Positions 10,572 through 22,493 of a DNA stretch of 64,000 nt are shown here, one piece after another. The notes below the pieces were generated by a model. That model made no database searches. It worked only from the letters and a program-made list of their open reading frames with translations, and was not told where the DNA came from. The DNA comes from Colletotrichum lupini (Eukaryota; Ascomycota; Sordariomycetes; Glomerellales; Glomerellaceae): contig NC_064682.1 in the NCBI RefSeq assembly GCF_023278565.1, positions 4,526,001-4,590,000 on the forward strand, written 5' to 3'. The first letter of the stretch is position 1. The number at the start of each line of letters is the position of its first letter. The translations under genes were made by a program, and so were the position numbers.

Positions 10572-12378
10572 ATGGTGCTCAAAACCTCACTCCTTGCCCT
10601 CGCGGCAATCTCTTTAATCACTGCCTCCCAAGCCAATCCCTGCCCGCCATTAGGGCCGACGTTACCCTCCACCAAAACACCAAGCAACTCGACAATAGTA
10701 CAGGAAACCATCCTCCAAATCCAAGAAGGCCTCGTCAACTTCACCTCCGTTCTGAACTTCACTGCAATCTCCATTGGCGTCAAGTCCATACACGAAGATG
10801 CGCCCCTCTTCGATTGGCACTACACACCTCCCGTCGCAGATAACCGCAGTGTTGCAAAGGTCGATATCGACACCGTATACCGTGGAGGAAGCATTACCAA
10901 GGTCTTCACAACCCTCACCGCTCTGAAAAACTCGCAAATCAAGGGGACCGATTCCGTAACCAAGTACCTGCCGCAACTCAAGACCGATGCCGTGAAGAAT
11001 GAAGGCCAGCTCAACTTCATCCCGTGGGACAACATCACTATTGAAGACTTGGCTTCTCATGTCTCCGGACTGGGCGGCGACAGTAGGTTTACTCCTCGTC
11101 AATCTTCCTCAACTTTTCAATACTAAAAGTGTCAAGTCGCCACTGACCTCGCCGTCTTCCCCGGCGCCTGGGCATCGATGGGTCTTCCCCCTGTGTCCAA
11201 CGACACCAAGCCGACTTGCTCCGGTCTCCTCGGCACCAAGCCCTGCTCAAGAAAAGGTAAGCCATATTTCCCATCTATACAATCCCATGGCGGACCTCTG
11301 ACAGCGTACAGACCTTCTCCACGGCCTCAATGAGAAACCCCTCGTCTTCCGCCCACACACCACCCCCGTCTACTCCAACATCGGCATCGCCCTCCTCGCC
11401 CTCGCAGTCGAAGCGGCGTCCAACCAAACCTATGAAACCATCCTCACCGACACCATCCTTAAGCCTCTCGGCCTGACCAAGACTTCCATCGCCACACCGG
11501 CAAAGGGCTCAGGCTTCATTCCCTTCCAGGAACCCACCTGGGGCGGCGACCTCGGCGCATATGCTGCTGCCGGCGGCATCTACACAAACACCCGCGACAT
11601 GCTTACCTTCGGAACCGCGATTCTCTCCGACAAGGTCGGCATCGACACAGGTTCCTGGTTGAAGCCACGCGCCTTCACCTCCTCCCGCGGCTATTCCATC
11701 GGCGCACCCTGGGAGATCTGGACCACTTCCACTCTTCTCGACTCAGGCGTCCCCGTCAGCATCTACACCAAGTCCGGCGACCTCGGCCTATACACCAATG
11801 TCCTCCTCCTCATCCCCGACCACGACCTCGTCATCTCCATCCTCACCGCCGGTGCCGAAGCCGCAGGCACCTTCCAGTTCCCCTCTCAAGTCATCTCCCC
11901 CGTCATCCAAGCCCTCATTCCGGCCCTAGAGAAAGCGAACAAGGAGCATGCGGCCGCAGTCTTTGCGGGAGAGTACATCGACGAGAAATCAAACTCGACG
12001 CTAATACTGTCCATCGACGACGGCCCAGGCTTGTCTCTGACAAACTACACCGTACGCGGCTTCGACGTGCTCTCTCACATCCCCAGCTACGGCGTCGGCT
12101 CCAAGATTCAGGCTTTCAACGTCAGCGGCAGGGTCTACCCCACCAACATCAGAGAGGGCGACCAGTGGTCATGGCGTGCCGTGTACAAGAACCACGACGA
12201 GCCGGACGTTGGTGACAAACTTGTATACCCCGACGGCGACTGTCAGACATGGGGCTTGATCGATCGCAAGACCTACAACTACCTCGCTTTGGACGACTTC
12301 TCCATCACCATTGCCGAGGATGGGTCGGCCGAGAGCATTTCGCCGCGACCGTTCGGCGTCACCCTGAAAAAGGCGTAG
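10572..12378 (+). CDS. Secreted serine beta-lactamase-like / penicillin-binding-fold protein
   Basis: Exons 10572..11082, 11137..11256 and 11312..12378 give 565 aa. Introns are GTAGGT...AAG and GTAAGC...CAG; phases 1 and 1 join GD-I-ATDLAVFPG and CSRK-D-LLHG. The ATG at 10572 starts a signal peptide (MVLKTSLLALAAISLITASQ). The active-site SxxK motif is SITK in YRGGSITKVFTTL (about residues 106-109). The YxN motif is in TPVYSNIGIALL (about residue 229). A conserved GGDLGAYAAAGGIYTNTRDM segment follows. A C-terminal beta-rich extension of about 150 residues (KSNSTLILSIDDGPG onward) resembles the lipocalin-like tail of fungal LACTB-type proteins. Relatives include class C beta-lactamases, transesterases and D-aminopeptidases, so the reaction is uncertain. 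Several NxS/T sites fit an extracellular glycoprotein. The AAG acceptor of intron 1 is the least certain boundary. Confidence 0.85.
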
Positions 12379-12839
12379 GCCAAGAGGTCACCAATGAGTT
12401 AAGAGCGTCATCTCAAAGACGAGAATGCATTGCCGTGACCAGCGTTTGATTGGTTTTACCTGGACATACATACCTTAGACACCACTTAGATGCAACTCTT
12501 CCCTTTGAAATTACCCATTGATTGATTTTCTGTCTACCACGACGCCATGCCATGATACCTCGAGAAACAAAAGAGGCCGTCTGCAAAGTCCAGAATGTAC
12601 TGCTAAAGCCCTTGACCCTTGACCTAGTATACACTAACAAAACCAACGAAAACGAAAACGCCTGGCAACATGCCAGAAGAGTTAAAAACACACTGAAGAG
12701 AAATACCGCAAACACCGCCGCGAGCGCTCACATAAGCGTAACCCTTCCCACGAACCCACCGAGTTCGTATCCACATGAAAGCCCTTTGAGAACCATGGGT
12801 GCTCTCAATCCCTCACCCAAACCTGAAACAACATCGGGA
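12379..12839. other. Convergent intergenic region
   Basis: Lies between the beta-lactamase-like stop and the TOR stop on the opposite strand. Open frames covering it have no recognisable features; it should hold both 3' UTRs. Confidence 0.6.
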
Positions 12840-15800
12840 TTACCAGAAGCTGCACCATCCTATGTAGTGCTGGCAGAGATTCTCCAACTTTGTCGCCTCC
12901 GTGATGAGCTTATTGACCTGGTTTATTACATCAAGCTCCTCGTTCGGCTTGAAGTCCTTGCCAGTCAACTTCTGAGAGACGCGATCGAGCACCTCGACGG
13001 CCCGAGCATTCTGGATTTCGGTGGGGTCCGGTCCGTTGTTGCCATTAACAACACTGCCCTCGTGTGCCATTGATGAGTTTGTTCTTGACCGGGAGCGCGC
13101 GACAGGGCCCCCGGGCATACCGGGATCTCCTGTGGCAAGCAGCTCCGACGGCGCCACGTCTGCGTCGAGAACAGAGGGGCGGCGTGCTCTGGCAGCTTGC
13201 GGGCCAGCAAGCGAAGTCTCGCGTTCAGATCGGAAGTTGGGTCCCGCCGGACTGGCAGCATTAGTAAGGCGCCAGGTCAGGAGAGGATCGTGAATGAACT
13301 GCGAGGCGATTAGCTTGGAGGATTCAAGACATGGACTGGGAGAAGAAACATACCGCTTCCAAGACAGCCATCACGCTGTCCTTGTTGTCTCGCAAGACTC
13401 TCATGACATGCTCGCAGGTGATACGGAAGCTTCCCTCGATGTTGCTGACTTCCATGGCGTAGGTGAGCATGCGGGTCAGTCGGAACGGCACACGCTCTGG
13501 GTACTTCTCGCGTTTCATAGCCACTTCGAAGCAGTCGCCAAAGTCGATGTGGATGATCTTGCCTGTTACGCGGTCGAGCATGAGGTTAGACGGATGACGG
13601 TCACCAAGACCGAGAATGTATCCAACCATCGACATGACGCCCAAAGAGCGTGTGTAATTGGTGCGGCGCTCCAGCCATGCTTCTGAACTCTTACTCTTAA
13701 GCCACAATACCCGATAGAGATCCTGGCCAGTAGTATTGTCCAGTGCATAGCCGAACACTTCAACCTTCTGCATGAGAGTGAGGTTGTCGTAGTCGGGAGC
13801 CATCTGGAGCATGATGCGATGCTCGATATTAAGGAGAATCTTCCTGCTTTCACGGTATTCCCTTATTAGCACGTGAAGAGTGTCACTGTTGGGCACCCAA
13901 CCCAGCAGACCCGAGTTTTGTGACAACGGGATAGCCGGGTATCGTTGGATGTTCAAGTGACGCTTGTAACATTCAGAATCGTTCGCCAACAAGGTATTGC
14001 ACAAACCGAACAACTGCATAACTCGTTCGTCTTGGCGAATATCCTCGTGGCCCTTGAGCAAAAAGGCGTATGAAACACCATCGCTGCCGCTAATGTTGAG
14101 CTTGCGAGGCCTCTGCTTACTATTAATAACAGTAAAGGTACCCTCAAACTCCATGATGCGGACAATGGGTTGACCACTGCGGTAAGTTCCAGGCACAGCG
14201 AGATCAAGATCCTTGGCGGCCAGTAGCTTGGGCGAGCAGTAAGGTAGCTCAAGCGTAGTGAGCTGGGGCAACTGTCGTGAGATGCGCCGGAATACTTGAT
14301 AGTAGAGATCCCAAGCCTGATTGAGATCATTGACGTCTCTGCTGGCCTCGTACTGACGGCACCACTCGCGAGCCTCGGTGAGATCTCTGCCAAAGGCTTG
14401 CGTAAAGGAGATCTCGCGAAGAGTCTCTGGACCGCGCTCGAGTTGATCATGAAGAGGCTCGAGAGTGGCAAACATGCCTTCGATGTTATGATCACCAAAG
14501 TACAGTCGCGATGCCTCCTCGAGACCCTCGTGCCATTGTTCATGCCAAAGAACCGCGACCCTGATAAGCTCGTGGCTGACAATGTCGGCTTGGGAAACGA
14601 GGTTGGCGCTGTGTTGACGCATACTATCCATAATCTGAGCAGCAGACCTCGAACGGCGGGTGTTTTGCGAAGATTTCATCGCTACCGTCAGCGGGTAGAC
14701 CAGCGCCTGCGGATGAGCCCTACCAACATCTGCGAGGAGGCTATGAATCGACTGCTGAACACGGCGCGTCGGCTGGTTGATTCGAGCGATGAGCTGGGGA
14801 ATGACTTCCAGCCAGGTGTCGACGCTGACATTGGTGAAACCTTCAGTGACGGCGGCATTAACATCGGCACTGGCACCATGCGTGAACCACAGTGTCAGAA
14901 GGCGGAGTGTGTCCTGCAGAGAGCTTCCCGCAGACAGCGCGATTGACTTGAAGAAGCCTCTGACAGCCGGAACCACATGCTCAACAACCATGTGATCAGT
15001 TCTCTCACCACGAGTAGACAAGGCCTGGACAATCTCAAAGTTGGCCAGAGCCCAAGCGTGCCAAGCCTTGTACCAGCGCGGGTTGTACTTGGTAGCCTGC
15101 GAGTACGAGGTCAAGATATCCTGGACGTGCTCGTACTGCCAGTTCTCCTTGTTCAGGTCGATGAGCCATTCACCCTGGCGCAGGTAGCACTTGGCCAACA
15201 GAACGGTCTGGTCGTAGAGTGCCTTTTGAGTCTGAGGATTCATCAGACTGGGGTCGATCTGGTGCGGGAATCCGTAGTCACTCGACAAGTCCATTCCATT
15301 GGGAGCCTGTGCCGTGAGATGCGCCTTAGTCGCCTCGTAGCGGTGCGCCGAGTCGTTTGTAAACTTGCGCAGGCAGTACAAAGTGCGCTCAGCAATGCCA
15401 GAGGTACGGAACGCGGGCTGCTGACCGACTTCCCACTCGTACTTGAGCATAGCATAGATGACCTGCGATGGGATGTTTCGCGGCATGGCGGCGTTCGGCT
15501 GCTGTCTCTCGTTCCAGTAAGGGATCAAGGTCTCCAGCGGAGCCTCGACACCAATGATTGACTTCAGAGACTTTTCGGCCAGGCCCATGCGACCAGACTT
15601 GCGGCAAAGGTTGGCAAACTTGATCCACATGTGCATGTTCTCCGTGGGCGTAATGACCAGATTGCGAAGGCGCAGCATTCTCTGCCAAACCTCCACGTTG
15701 CGCTGGCATCCCTTGAGTCTCGTCTCCCAGGTGCGCCGCATTGTCGCCTTCTTTTTGTCGTCTGTCTGCTTGTAGACGATGAGCTCTTCTAGCTCGGCCA

Positions 15801-18800
15801 GCATTTGGACTCTGACGACAACCTGATACGCGCGATTGTACGACTCACTAACCAACGCACTGAGCTCGGTATCAAGTCCCTCTCGAGCTTGCTGCACGCA
15901 ATTGACAGCTTCCCTAAACTGATTGCGGTGCAGGGCGAGAATAGCGCCAAAGAAGGAACGATCAGTAGAGTACCGCTTCATGGATTGCAAGTAGTTGTCC
16001 ATAGAATCCCACTTGCTGAGGCCCCATGCGGCGGCTGTTGCGAGCGGCGCAATGAGGCGCTGTACGTCGGGCGACGAGTTGGCCCAGGTTGTGCCTGCAA
16101 TACCAGCAAGAGCTTCCCACTCGCCGAGAGCGTGTAAGCACCGCATTTTACCCATGATAATCTCGACAGGAACGGGCTTATCTTCCGGAACTTCCGACTC
16201 GCGCTTCGAGTAGAAAGCAAGAGCTTCCTCCCATCTCTCCAGCTTTTCGAACCACGTCTCTCTAAGTTGAATCCCCTCTTTGTAAAGTTGTGCTTTACGG
16301 AGGATACCGATGGCTGCGTCAGACTGCTGGAGTTGGTTGTTGATCACAATAAGAGCTTCAACCGCACCGCTGCTCTGGTCCTGCAAGAACTCCAACTCCT
16401 TGTAGTGAAGCGCCTTGGCGTAAGCGTGGCAACGAGCAGCCTCTCGACCGAGAACTCTGATGTCGATGGGCAGGGCCTTGTCGTCGTGTTCCATAAACTC
16501 GGCGAGGTTGAGCAGGAGGCCGAGCAGATCAGGGGGTACGTTCTCCGACTTGATGGCGCTCTCGATATTTTGAATCAGCTCGTCTTGGAATTGTTCGTAA
16601 AGCTCGCTCCAGCAAGACACGAAGGCGGAGTTGAATAGCTCGCGGGCCAGCGGAAGGTATGAGCTAGCGAGGGCGGCACACGCACGGAGCGCGTGGTTGG
16701 GTGATTCGGTGAGCAAGGTCGTGGAGAATCTACGAAGCCATTCCTGCCAATCCTCCTTGGTTGACTTGCCCTTCGTATCCCACGCCTGCTTGAGATGAAT
16801 GGCATTCATCTCTAACTTCTTCGCACCCAGATCCGCAAAGGCTGCCTGATCATCGACCCGGTCGACAAAGCGGTCACCGCCGCCGAGATCCTGCGGGAGT
16901 ACCTCGCCCTTTTGGAGCTTGTTGACAAGCAAGTCATAGTTCTGGTGCTGGATCTGGTGCAGGGCGAGAACCTTGTTGACCGTGCCCATGAAGTGAAGAT
17001 AGTCTTTGCCGAGTTGCTGGATCAAGGCGCACAGCGTGTCTAGAGCTGCGATCCGCAGGGCAATATCCCCACTGCCGAGAATTCGAGTGAGGGGATGGAT
17101 AATCTTTGCGGCGTAGTCGTTCAAGTTGACCTGATACGTAATCTTGCCAATCGTCTCAATCGCCTGCTTTCTCAACGGAGGGGGCTGCCCTTGCTTCTCG
17201 AACGTTCTGACAATAACAGGAATGATCAAGTGCATATACTCCTCGGCACTAGATCCGAAGACAAGAAAGGCGTGGAGAACCTTTTCAGAAGGCGTGCGCC
17301 GCGTGGTGGTGTCTTTCTCCAGCACGCCAAGCATGAGAGGCAGCAAGCCTGCCAGGTAAATCTTGAACTCGCCCTCCAAGGAACGAGAGATGGCCTCCAC
17401 CAGGCTCATGATGGTCGATTGTAGGTTGGTCGTGGTGTTCCAGAATTCCTGACAGATCTCGACAATTTCAGGCAAGAAGTTGCGAATGTGCTGTCGGACG
17501 ATTGACACCAGAGTAGCCAGCTGGCTGAAGTACGAATCCAGGCGAGTTTTGTCTGCGGCACGAATTACACCCAGGAAGGCGGGGATGATCCGATCAAGGA
17601 AAGACACACACTCCAAGCCAAGGGTGCGGAAGATGTTCATGATCGCCTCGATCACAGATGCATGATGACTCGAGAGGGAGTTGTCCTTGAGGATCTGCAG
17701 GAGAGCATTGATGACAACTGTCGGAAAGTACTCCTTGCTGGATGGAGTGAGACCAGTCATCATGAGAGAAATGTCCGTCATTTGCGTGGTCTCAACACGT
17801 CTCTGAGCATCCGGCCGACGCTGCTCTACTTGTTGGTACTTGTAGGGGTCCAAAGCTCCCAGAATACCCATCAGCTTGATGGTTTCCTGTCGAAGAGGTC
17901 CGCGTTGGCCTTCTGTTCGAATGATGCCTTGGAGTAGCTCCAGGAGCTGCGGGTATTCCAGGTAAGGCTCAATCACATAACCGGAGTTGCTGGCCAGCTG
18001 GCCGAGAGCATGCAGGGCAGCCTCGCGCTTGTTGTTTGAGCTCTGATCTTGTAGAGCTTCAATGATGAGGGGCATCAGCTTGTCCTTGTATGGCAACACT
18101 TCCTCGCCTCCGACAGTGGCAAGCTCGCCAATGGCCCTCAGGATTGTCGCAGCCACAGCAGCGCTGGGGTCATTGGCCTTGGGCAAGAGGACGGACATCA
18201 TTGGGTCGACATATGGCTTGACCAGTCCTTGGGCGTTTTGAACCAACAAGCTGAGTAGCTTGGCACTCTCCTCCTTGTTTCTCGCAACATCAGAGAACTC
18301 AAGCTCGGTGAGAAGCTGGATAAGGGTCTTGCGCAAAGAGGGGATGACGTATGCCGGATTGTATCGGGCAAGACGACCAATAATCGAGATTGCAACCTCT
18401 CTGATGGCAAAGACTTCATCGTTGAGGGCAAAGAACAGGGTGCGGATGTTCTCTGCCTTGGCCAAATGCCTATCGAAACGCTCGTCGAGGGCAGCAAGGA
18501 CTGTCCGTCTAATATTCGGCTCAGGGTCCGATACGCCCACAGTAAGCAATCGCTCTATCACATCGCCAACAACCTGCAGTGCATGATAACTAGTCTGGTT
18601 GACAATGGGGTCCCGCACGTAAAGCTGGCAGCAAGTAAGAGCAGCAGCCTCTCTTGTTTCTGGATCTTCATCCTCAACGTACTTCACAGCGACGTCACGG
18701 ACAAACTCATTGAGAACGTGTCCCGTGAAGTCAAAGCTGCCAAGGGTGTTGAGTGCAAGCTTGACCTCTGCTTTGCGATGCTCGTAGGCCAAAGGATCTT

Positions 18801-20343
18801 TTGAATCCTTGGGAACAGCGGGCACAGCTGTAAGAGTGTTTGGGTGAGGGGCTCCCAGGGGCTTGAAAGGTTCTCCACAAAGGACCATGCTGAGCATATC
18901 GAGCAATCGGTTCTGGATGGTATCCTTGGCCGGCGGGATGTAGAAAGCCATATCGACGAGGGCCTGCGTCAGTTTTGGTGTCAGGTCGCATTCGAAGATT
19001 GGGTCGAGGAGAGCCTCCATGTATTTGCTGAGGGTCTGGCCAACGGCAACAGCGAGGCGACTTATGCACTCAAAGACTGCGTCGACCGAACCTCTCTTGC
19101 GAGCTGCCAAGCTAAGCCCTTCTCTGACGTGGGTCATAACACCGTCGAGATACGGGGCGATGGCGCTCTTGACCGAGTTTGCGATGTTGCCGATAGCAAG
19201 AAACGCGTCGTTCCTCTCCTTGTCCTTTTTCAGCATACCAGAGAGGTAGACCATGAACTTGTGGAGGTAACTTCGGTCAAACTCTGCGGGAGAGTAGCTC
19301 GCGAGGTCTGGGATAAGTAAGACGACGGTCTTACGGATGGTGACGTCGCGGTGGTCCTTGTAACGCAGGACGATTTCGCAGGCTTCGGGGTAGTGGTCCT
19401 GCATGAACATGCCGCCTTGTTCCAGAAGCTCCTTCAACATAAGAAGAGAGGCGTGGATGTACTCGACGGTGCCGTGCTGCAGCCCGCGCATAAGTTCGGC
19501 GTAAGCCTTCTCCATCCACGTCTGCTTGAGTTCCTGGTCTCGCTCTCTAATGATCCGGAAGCATGCGGCGACGGTTTCTGCGGAGGTGGCGCGGATGAGG
19601 TGGCGATTGTCTCTCAAGCTGTTCCAGATGAGGTCCAAGACCAGGCCGACATAGTTGTACATGAGTGTAGGTGCCTGCCTGGCAAGCTCGCGCAAGACAA
19701 GAGCGGCACTGTATCGGCGTTCCTCGACTCTTTCGCTCTGCAGCCACTCGAGGGCCATCTGGGTTTCGGACTCGACCAGCTCGCTTATCATAGAACCGCC
19801 TGGCCGGCACATTTTTCCCAGAGCGATCGCGGCGGCCTGCATGGGGTTGATATCCTTGCCGCGCAGGATGGTTTTGAGGTTCTGGTTGAAGCGAGCAAAC
19901 ATTTTTGTCGATTGCTCGGAAACTTCAATATCGACGAGGGCATCGAGGGCGTAGACGCCGCCCAGGCGTTCGGAAGAGTCATTTCCGTGGGAGATGAGCT
20001 GGGTGATCTTGTTGTTGACCTGACCGTAGATGGTGTTGAATTGATCGAGGGGAAGGTCTGCAAAGGTGGGCTGTCAGCTCGCTGTCGCGAAAATGATATG
20101 GTGCCGAGAGGGGGATGGAAGGCTTACCTCGATGACAGACTAGCACCAGCTCTCTAAGCTGCAGCGCTGCACGCTTCCTGACTTCGTCTGAGGATCTTTG
20201 AGCTGGTTAGAAGCTGCGCAAAAGGCGAATCGATTTCGGTTTCGACTTGGCGTTGGAGATGGGGGAAAGGGAAAATACCGAGACCTCAAGTCCCTGACAA
20301 GATTGTCAAGTCGCTCGAGGGCGATCTGCTGTTGGGTCGCCAT
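12840..20343 (-). CDS. tor: Target of rapamycin (TOR) serine/threonine kinase
   Basis: Full-length gene, 2431 aa, exons complement(20279..20343, 20128..20195, 13354..20057, 12840..13298), introns 83, 70 and 55 nt. The phases sum exactly. It begins [15 protein letters not shown] at the ATG at 20343. Most of the protein is N-terminal HEAT repeats, then the FAT domain (about 1300-1800). Next is the FRB domain near 1870-1965 ([18 protein letters not shown], and [16 protein letters not shown]), which binds FKBP12-rapamycin. The PIKK catalytic domain has [12 protein letters not shown] (about 2190-2200) and IDFGDCFE. A Ser/Arg-rich linker follows, then the FATC end [15 protein letters not shown] is the catalytic subunit of TORC1/TORC2 and controls growth in response to nutrients. 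All key motifs are present, so it should be active. It is divergent from rtf2 across about 1.06 kb. Confidence 0.98.
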
Positions 20344-21399
20344 GGCTCACTGGCTGGCGCACCCGAGCGTTCGAGTATCAGAATGGGAGAAACATCGACT
20401 GAGTATAGGAGGAATCGGATCGGGTCGAGGGTTTCTGGGGTTCGTGGTGCTCAGCGCTCGTCGTTTGGTGCTTGTTCGCAGTGGGTGATTGTCAAATGAG
20501 GAGTCGCGCGCGCGATGGAATGGTACACAGAGAGGGGATTGTCAAAGTGACAGCTGCACTAAATCCCACTGTCCGTTGCGATACGAAGTGGTGGAGGTGA
20601 AAGAGAAAAAGGTGGGAGTGCTTGGGTTGCACAAACAAGGTATGTGATGAAGGAGGTCTTTGGGGATGGAAGTGACGACGGGAGGTTCAAAAGATGAATT
20701 GACCAGGCCAGGGCAGTTAGTCTGCAGTCTGCAGTGACGGAAAGTGCGACACGGGAATGGAGGGTCAACCATGGGGGAGCAACGGCGCAAGAACGGAAGG
20801 TACCTTGATGCACAGTTCCCACACGGTACCTGCCGGCTCACTCTACTGCGTACCTTAGCAGTGCTTAGCTGCCACTGCTGCCCAGATTCGACCTTGCCCC
20901 GCTATACCCCGCACTGTTCGGCCGGTCTCAGCCCCACCGTGGCACCCCCATTCCTAAACCAATTGCCCCGAAGCTTCAGCGGCTGCAGCCTGCGATGGGT
21001 GGTGGCTTTGGTGGGTGGGAGTCTCTCGGCTGACCTTCCCTCGGTTGCTACCCCTGTAGCTTCCCATTCCTAATGCTGAGTAGGTACCTAAGGTGCCATG
21101 GGACCTGTCCACTTCACCGGTTCCGTTTCCCCGTCTTCTTATCTTATCGTTCAGGAATGCGCATCCAGGTGTTTCTTCCGTCGCGACTCGAAGTCTTGGA
21201 TCAAGACACCACCCAAGATTCAACATCACATCTCGCGCAACATTTCCAGTACCTTAGGACACCAACGGCAAGACACAAGCAGCGAGACCACTCTGCTCTA
21301 TATTCAAGTAAATGCAGCATTCGCCATTTTGACTTTCGCAGTCTCGCCCACACGTCTCAACTCCATAATCCCTCCTCCCTCAACCACTCTTCCTTCACC
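20344..21399. promoter_or_regulatory. Bidirectional promoter region of tor and rtf2
   Basis: About 1.06 kb between two divergent start codons. It has a CG-alternating patch near 20503-20513. The rtf2 frame stays open back to 21073, but there is no reason to place the start upstream of 21400. No TATA box or named site is claimed. Confidence 0.55.
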
Positions 21400-22242
21400 A
21401 TGGGTAACGATGGAGGGTCCATTCCTAAACGTCGCGAGCTGGTCAAGGAATCCGCCCGCGCCCTCACCGTCAGCGAGCTAAAGGCAAACGTTCTCGAGTC
21501 CCTCGGTCACGCTTGGAGCAACGATCCTTTGTCGAATCAACCCCTCGACAAAGAGAACATTGTGTCGGACTGGCGCGGTCGCCTATACAATTACGAATCC
21601 ATCCTCCAAGGCCTCATGCCATCCGACGACAGCACCGAGTCGCCACCATCTAATCCCGAATCCCAAGAACTCACATTCGCTTCGACCGGCATCAAGTCGT
21701 TGCGCGATATTGTCAAGCTCAAGTTCCACAAGCATACACCACCAGGCACCAAGAAGGATATCTGGGTCTGTCCCATCTCTCTCAAGGAGCTGGGCCCACA
21801 AGTCAAGTCCGTCTATCTGGTACCATGCGGGCATGTGTTTGCCGAGGTTGCTATCAAGGAGATCCAAGAGTCAGCATGTCCAGAGTGCAGTGAAGAGTTC
21901 AAGAGCGAGAACGTGGTACCAATCTTGCCAACCGAGGAGCGCGACCTCAGGAAACTGGTGCAAAGAATGGACGATTTGACCGCTGCAGGGCTTACACACG
22001 GCTTGAAGAAAGACAAGAAAGCTGGCGGCAAAAAGAAGCGCAAGGCAGAGGATGATGCCAAGGAAAATGGCAACGGCGACAAGCCTGAGAAGAAGAGGGC
22101 TACGGATGAGGCAAAGGCTGCAAAGAAGGAGAGCAAGACGAGCAACATTAACAATCCAATGGCCGCATCATTAACAGCCAAGGTCTTGGCTGAACAAGAA
22201 GAGCTCAGCAGGCGGAGGAAGATGGCATCATCAAGAGGTTGA
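21400..22242 (+). CDS. rtf2: Replication termination factor 2 (Rtf2) family protein
   Basis: Single exon, 280 aa. The open frame extends upstream, but the family always starts MGNDGGSIPKRRELVK, which fixes the start at the ATG at 21400. The central region carries the Rtf2-type C2HC2 RING variant: WVCPISLKELG, then YLVPCGHVFAEVAIKEI, then SACPECSEEF. The C-terminal third is Lys/Glu-rich and disordered, with nuclear-localisation-like clusters (KKAGGKKKRKAED, PEKKRATDE). In Schizosaccharomyces pombe, Rtf2 stabilises paused forks at the RTS1 barrier and affects splicing. In humans RTF2 is removed from stalled forks. Expected to be nuclear. It is convergent with the glucosidase II beta gene (251 bases between stops). 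Identification is secure; the exact role in this fungus is inferred. Confidence 0.95.
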   Translation: MGNDGGSIPKRRELVKESARALTVSELKANVLESLGHAWSNDPLSNQPLDKENIVSDWRGRLYNYESILQGLMPSDDSTESPPSNPESQELTFASTGIKSLRDIVKLKFHKHTPPGTKKDIWVCPISLKELGPQVKSVYLVPCGHVFAEVAIKEIQESACPECSEEFKSENVVPILPTEERDLRKLVQRMDDLTAAGLTHGLKKDKKAGGKKKRKAEDDAKENGNGDKPEKKRATDEAKAAKKESKTSNINNPMAASLTAKVLAEQEELSRRRKMASSRG

Positions 22243-22493
22243 TTCTGTCCCAACTGGGAAAAGGCCATGCCGTAACGCAAATGAACAAACAAAAATGATA
22301 CCCCTTGGCCCCTATTCCATGTTGCTCACCCTACGCGAAGAATCAGAGACCCCCATTTGCAAGTCCCGAAAAACGTTTTGGCCATTCCTAATGCATCCTT
22401 TCTACTCGGTCTAAGGCAGACGAACCTGACGCCAAGCTAAGCAGACCCAATGCTGAATTCTTCCTGGACACACGCTGCGTGCCGTTGCTGCCT

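Noticed and set aside
14296..14946. 216-codon plus-strand open frame inside TOR (and others such as 19351-20157)
   Set aside because: Overlaps highly conserved TOR coding sequence on the other strand; no independent features.
21073..21399. Upstream extension of Rtf2 by 109 residues
   Set aside because: Non-conserved sequence; the family starts with MGNDGG at 21400.
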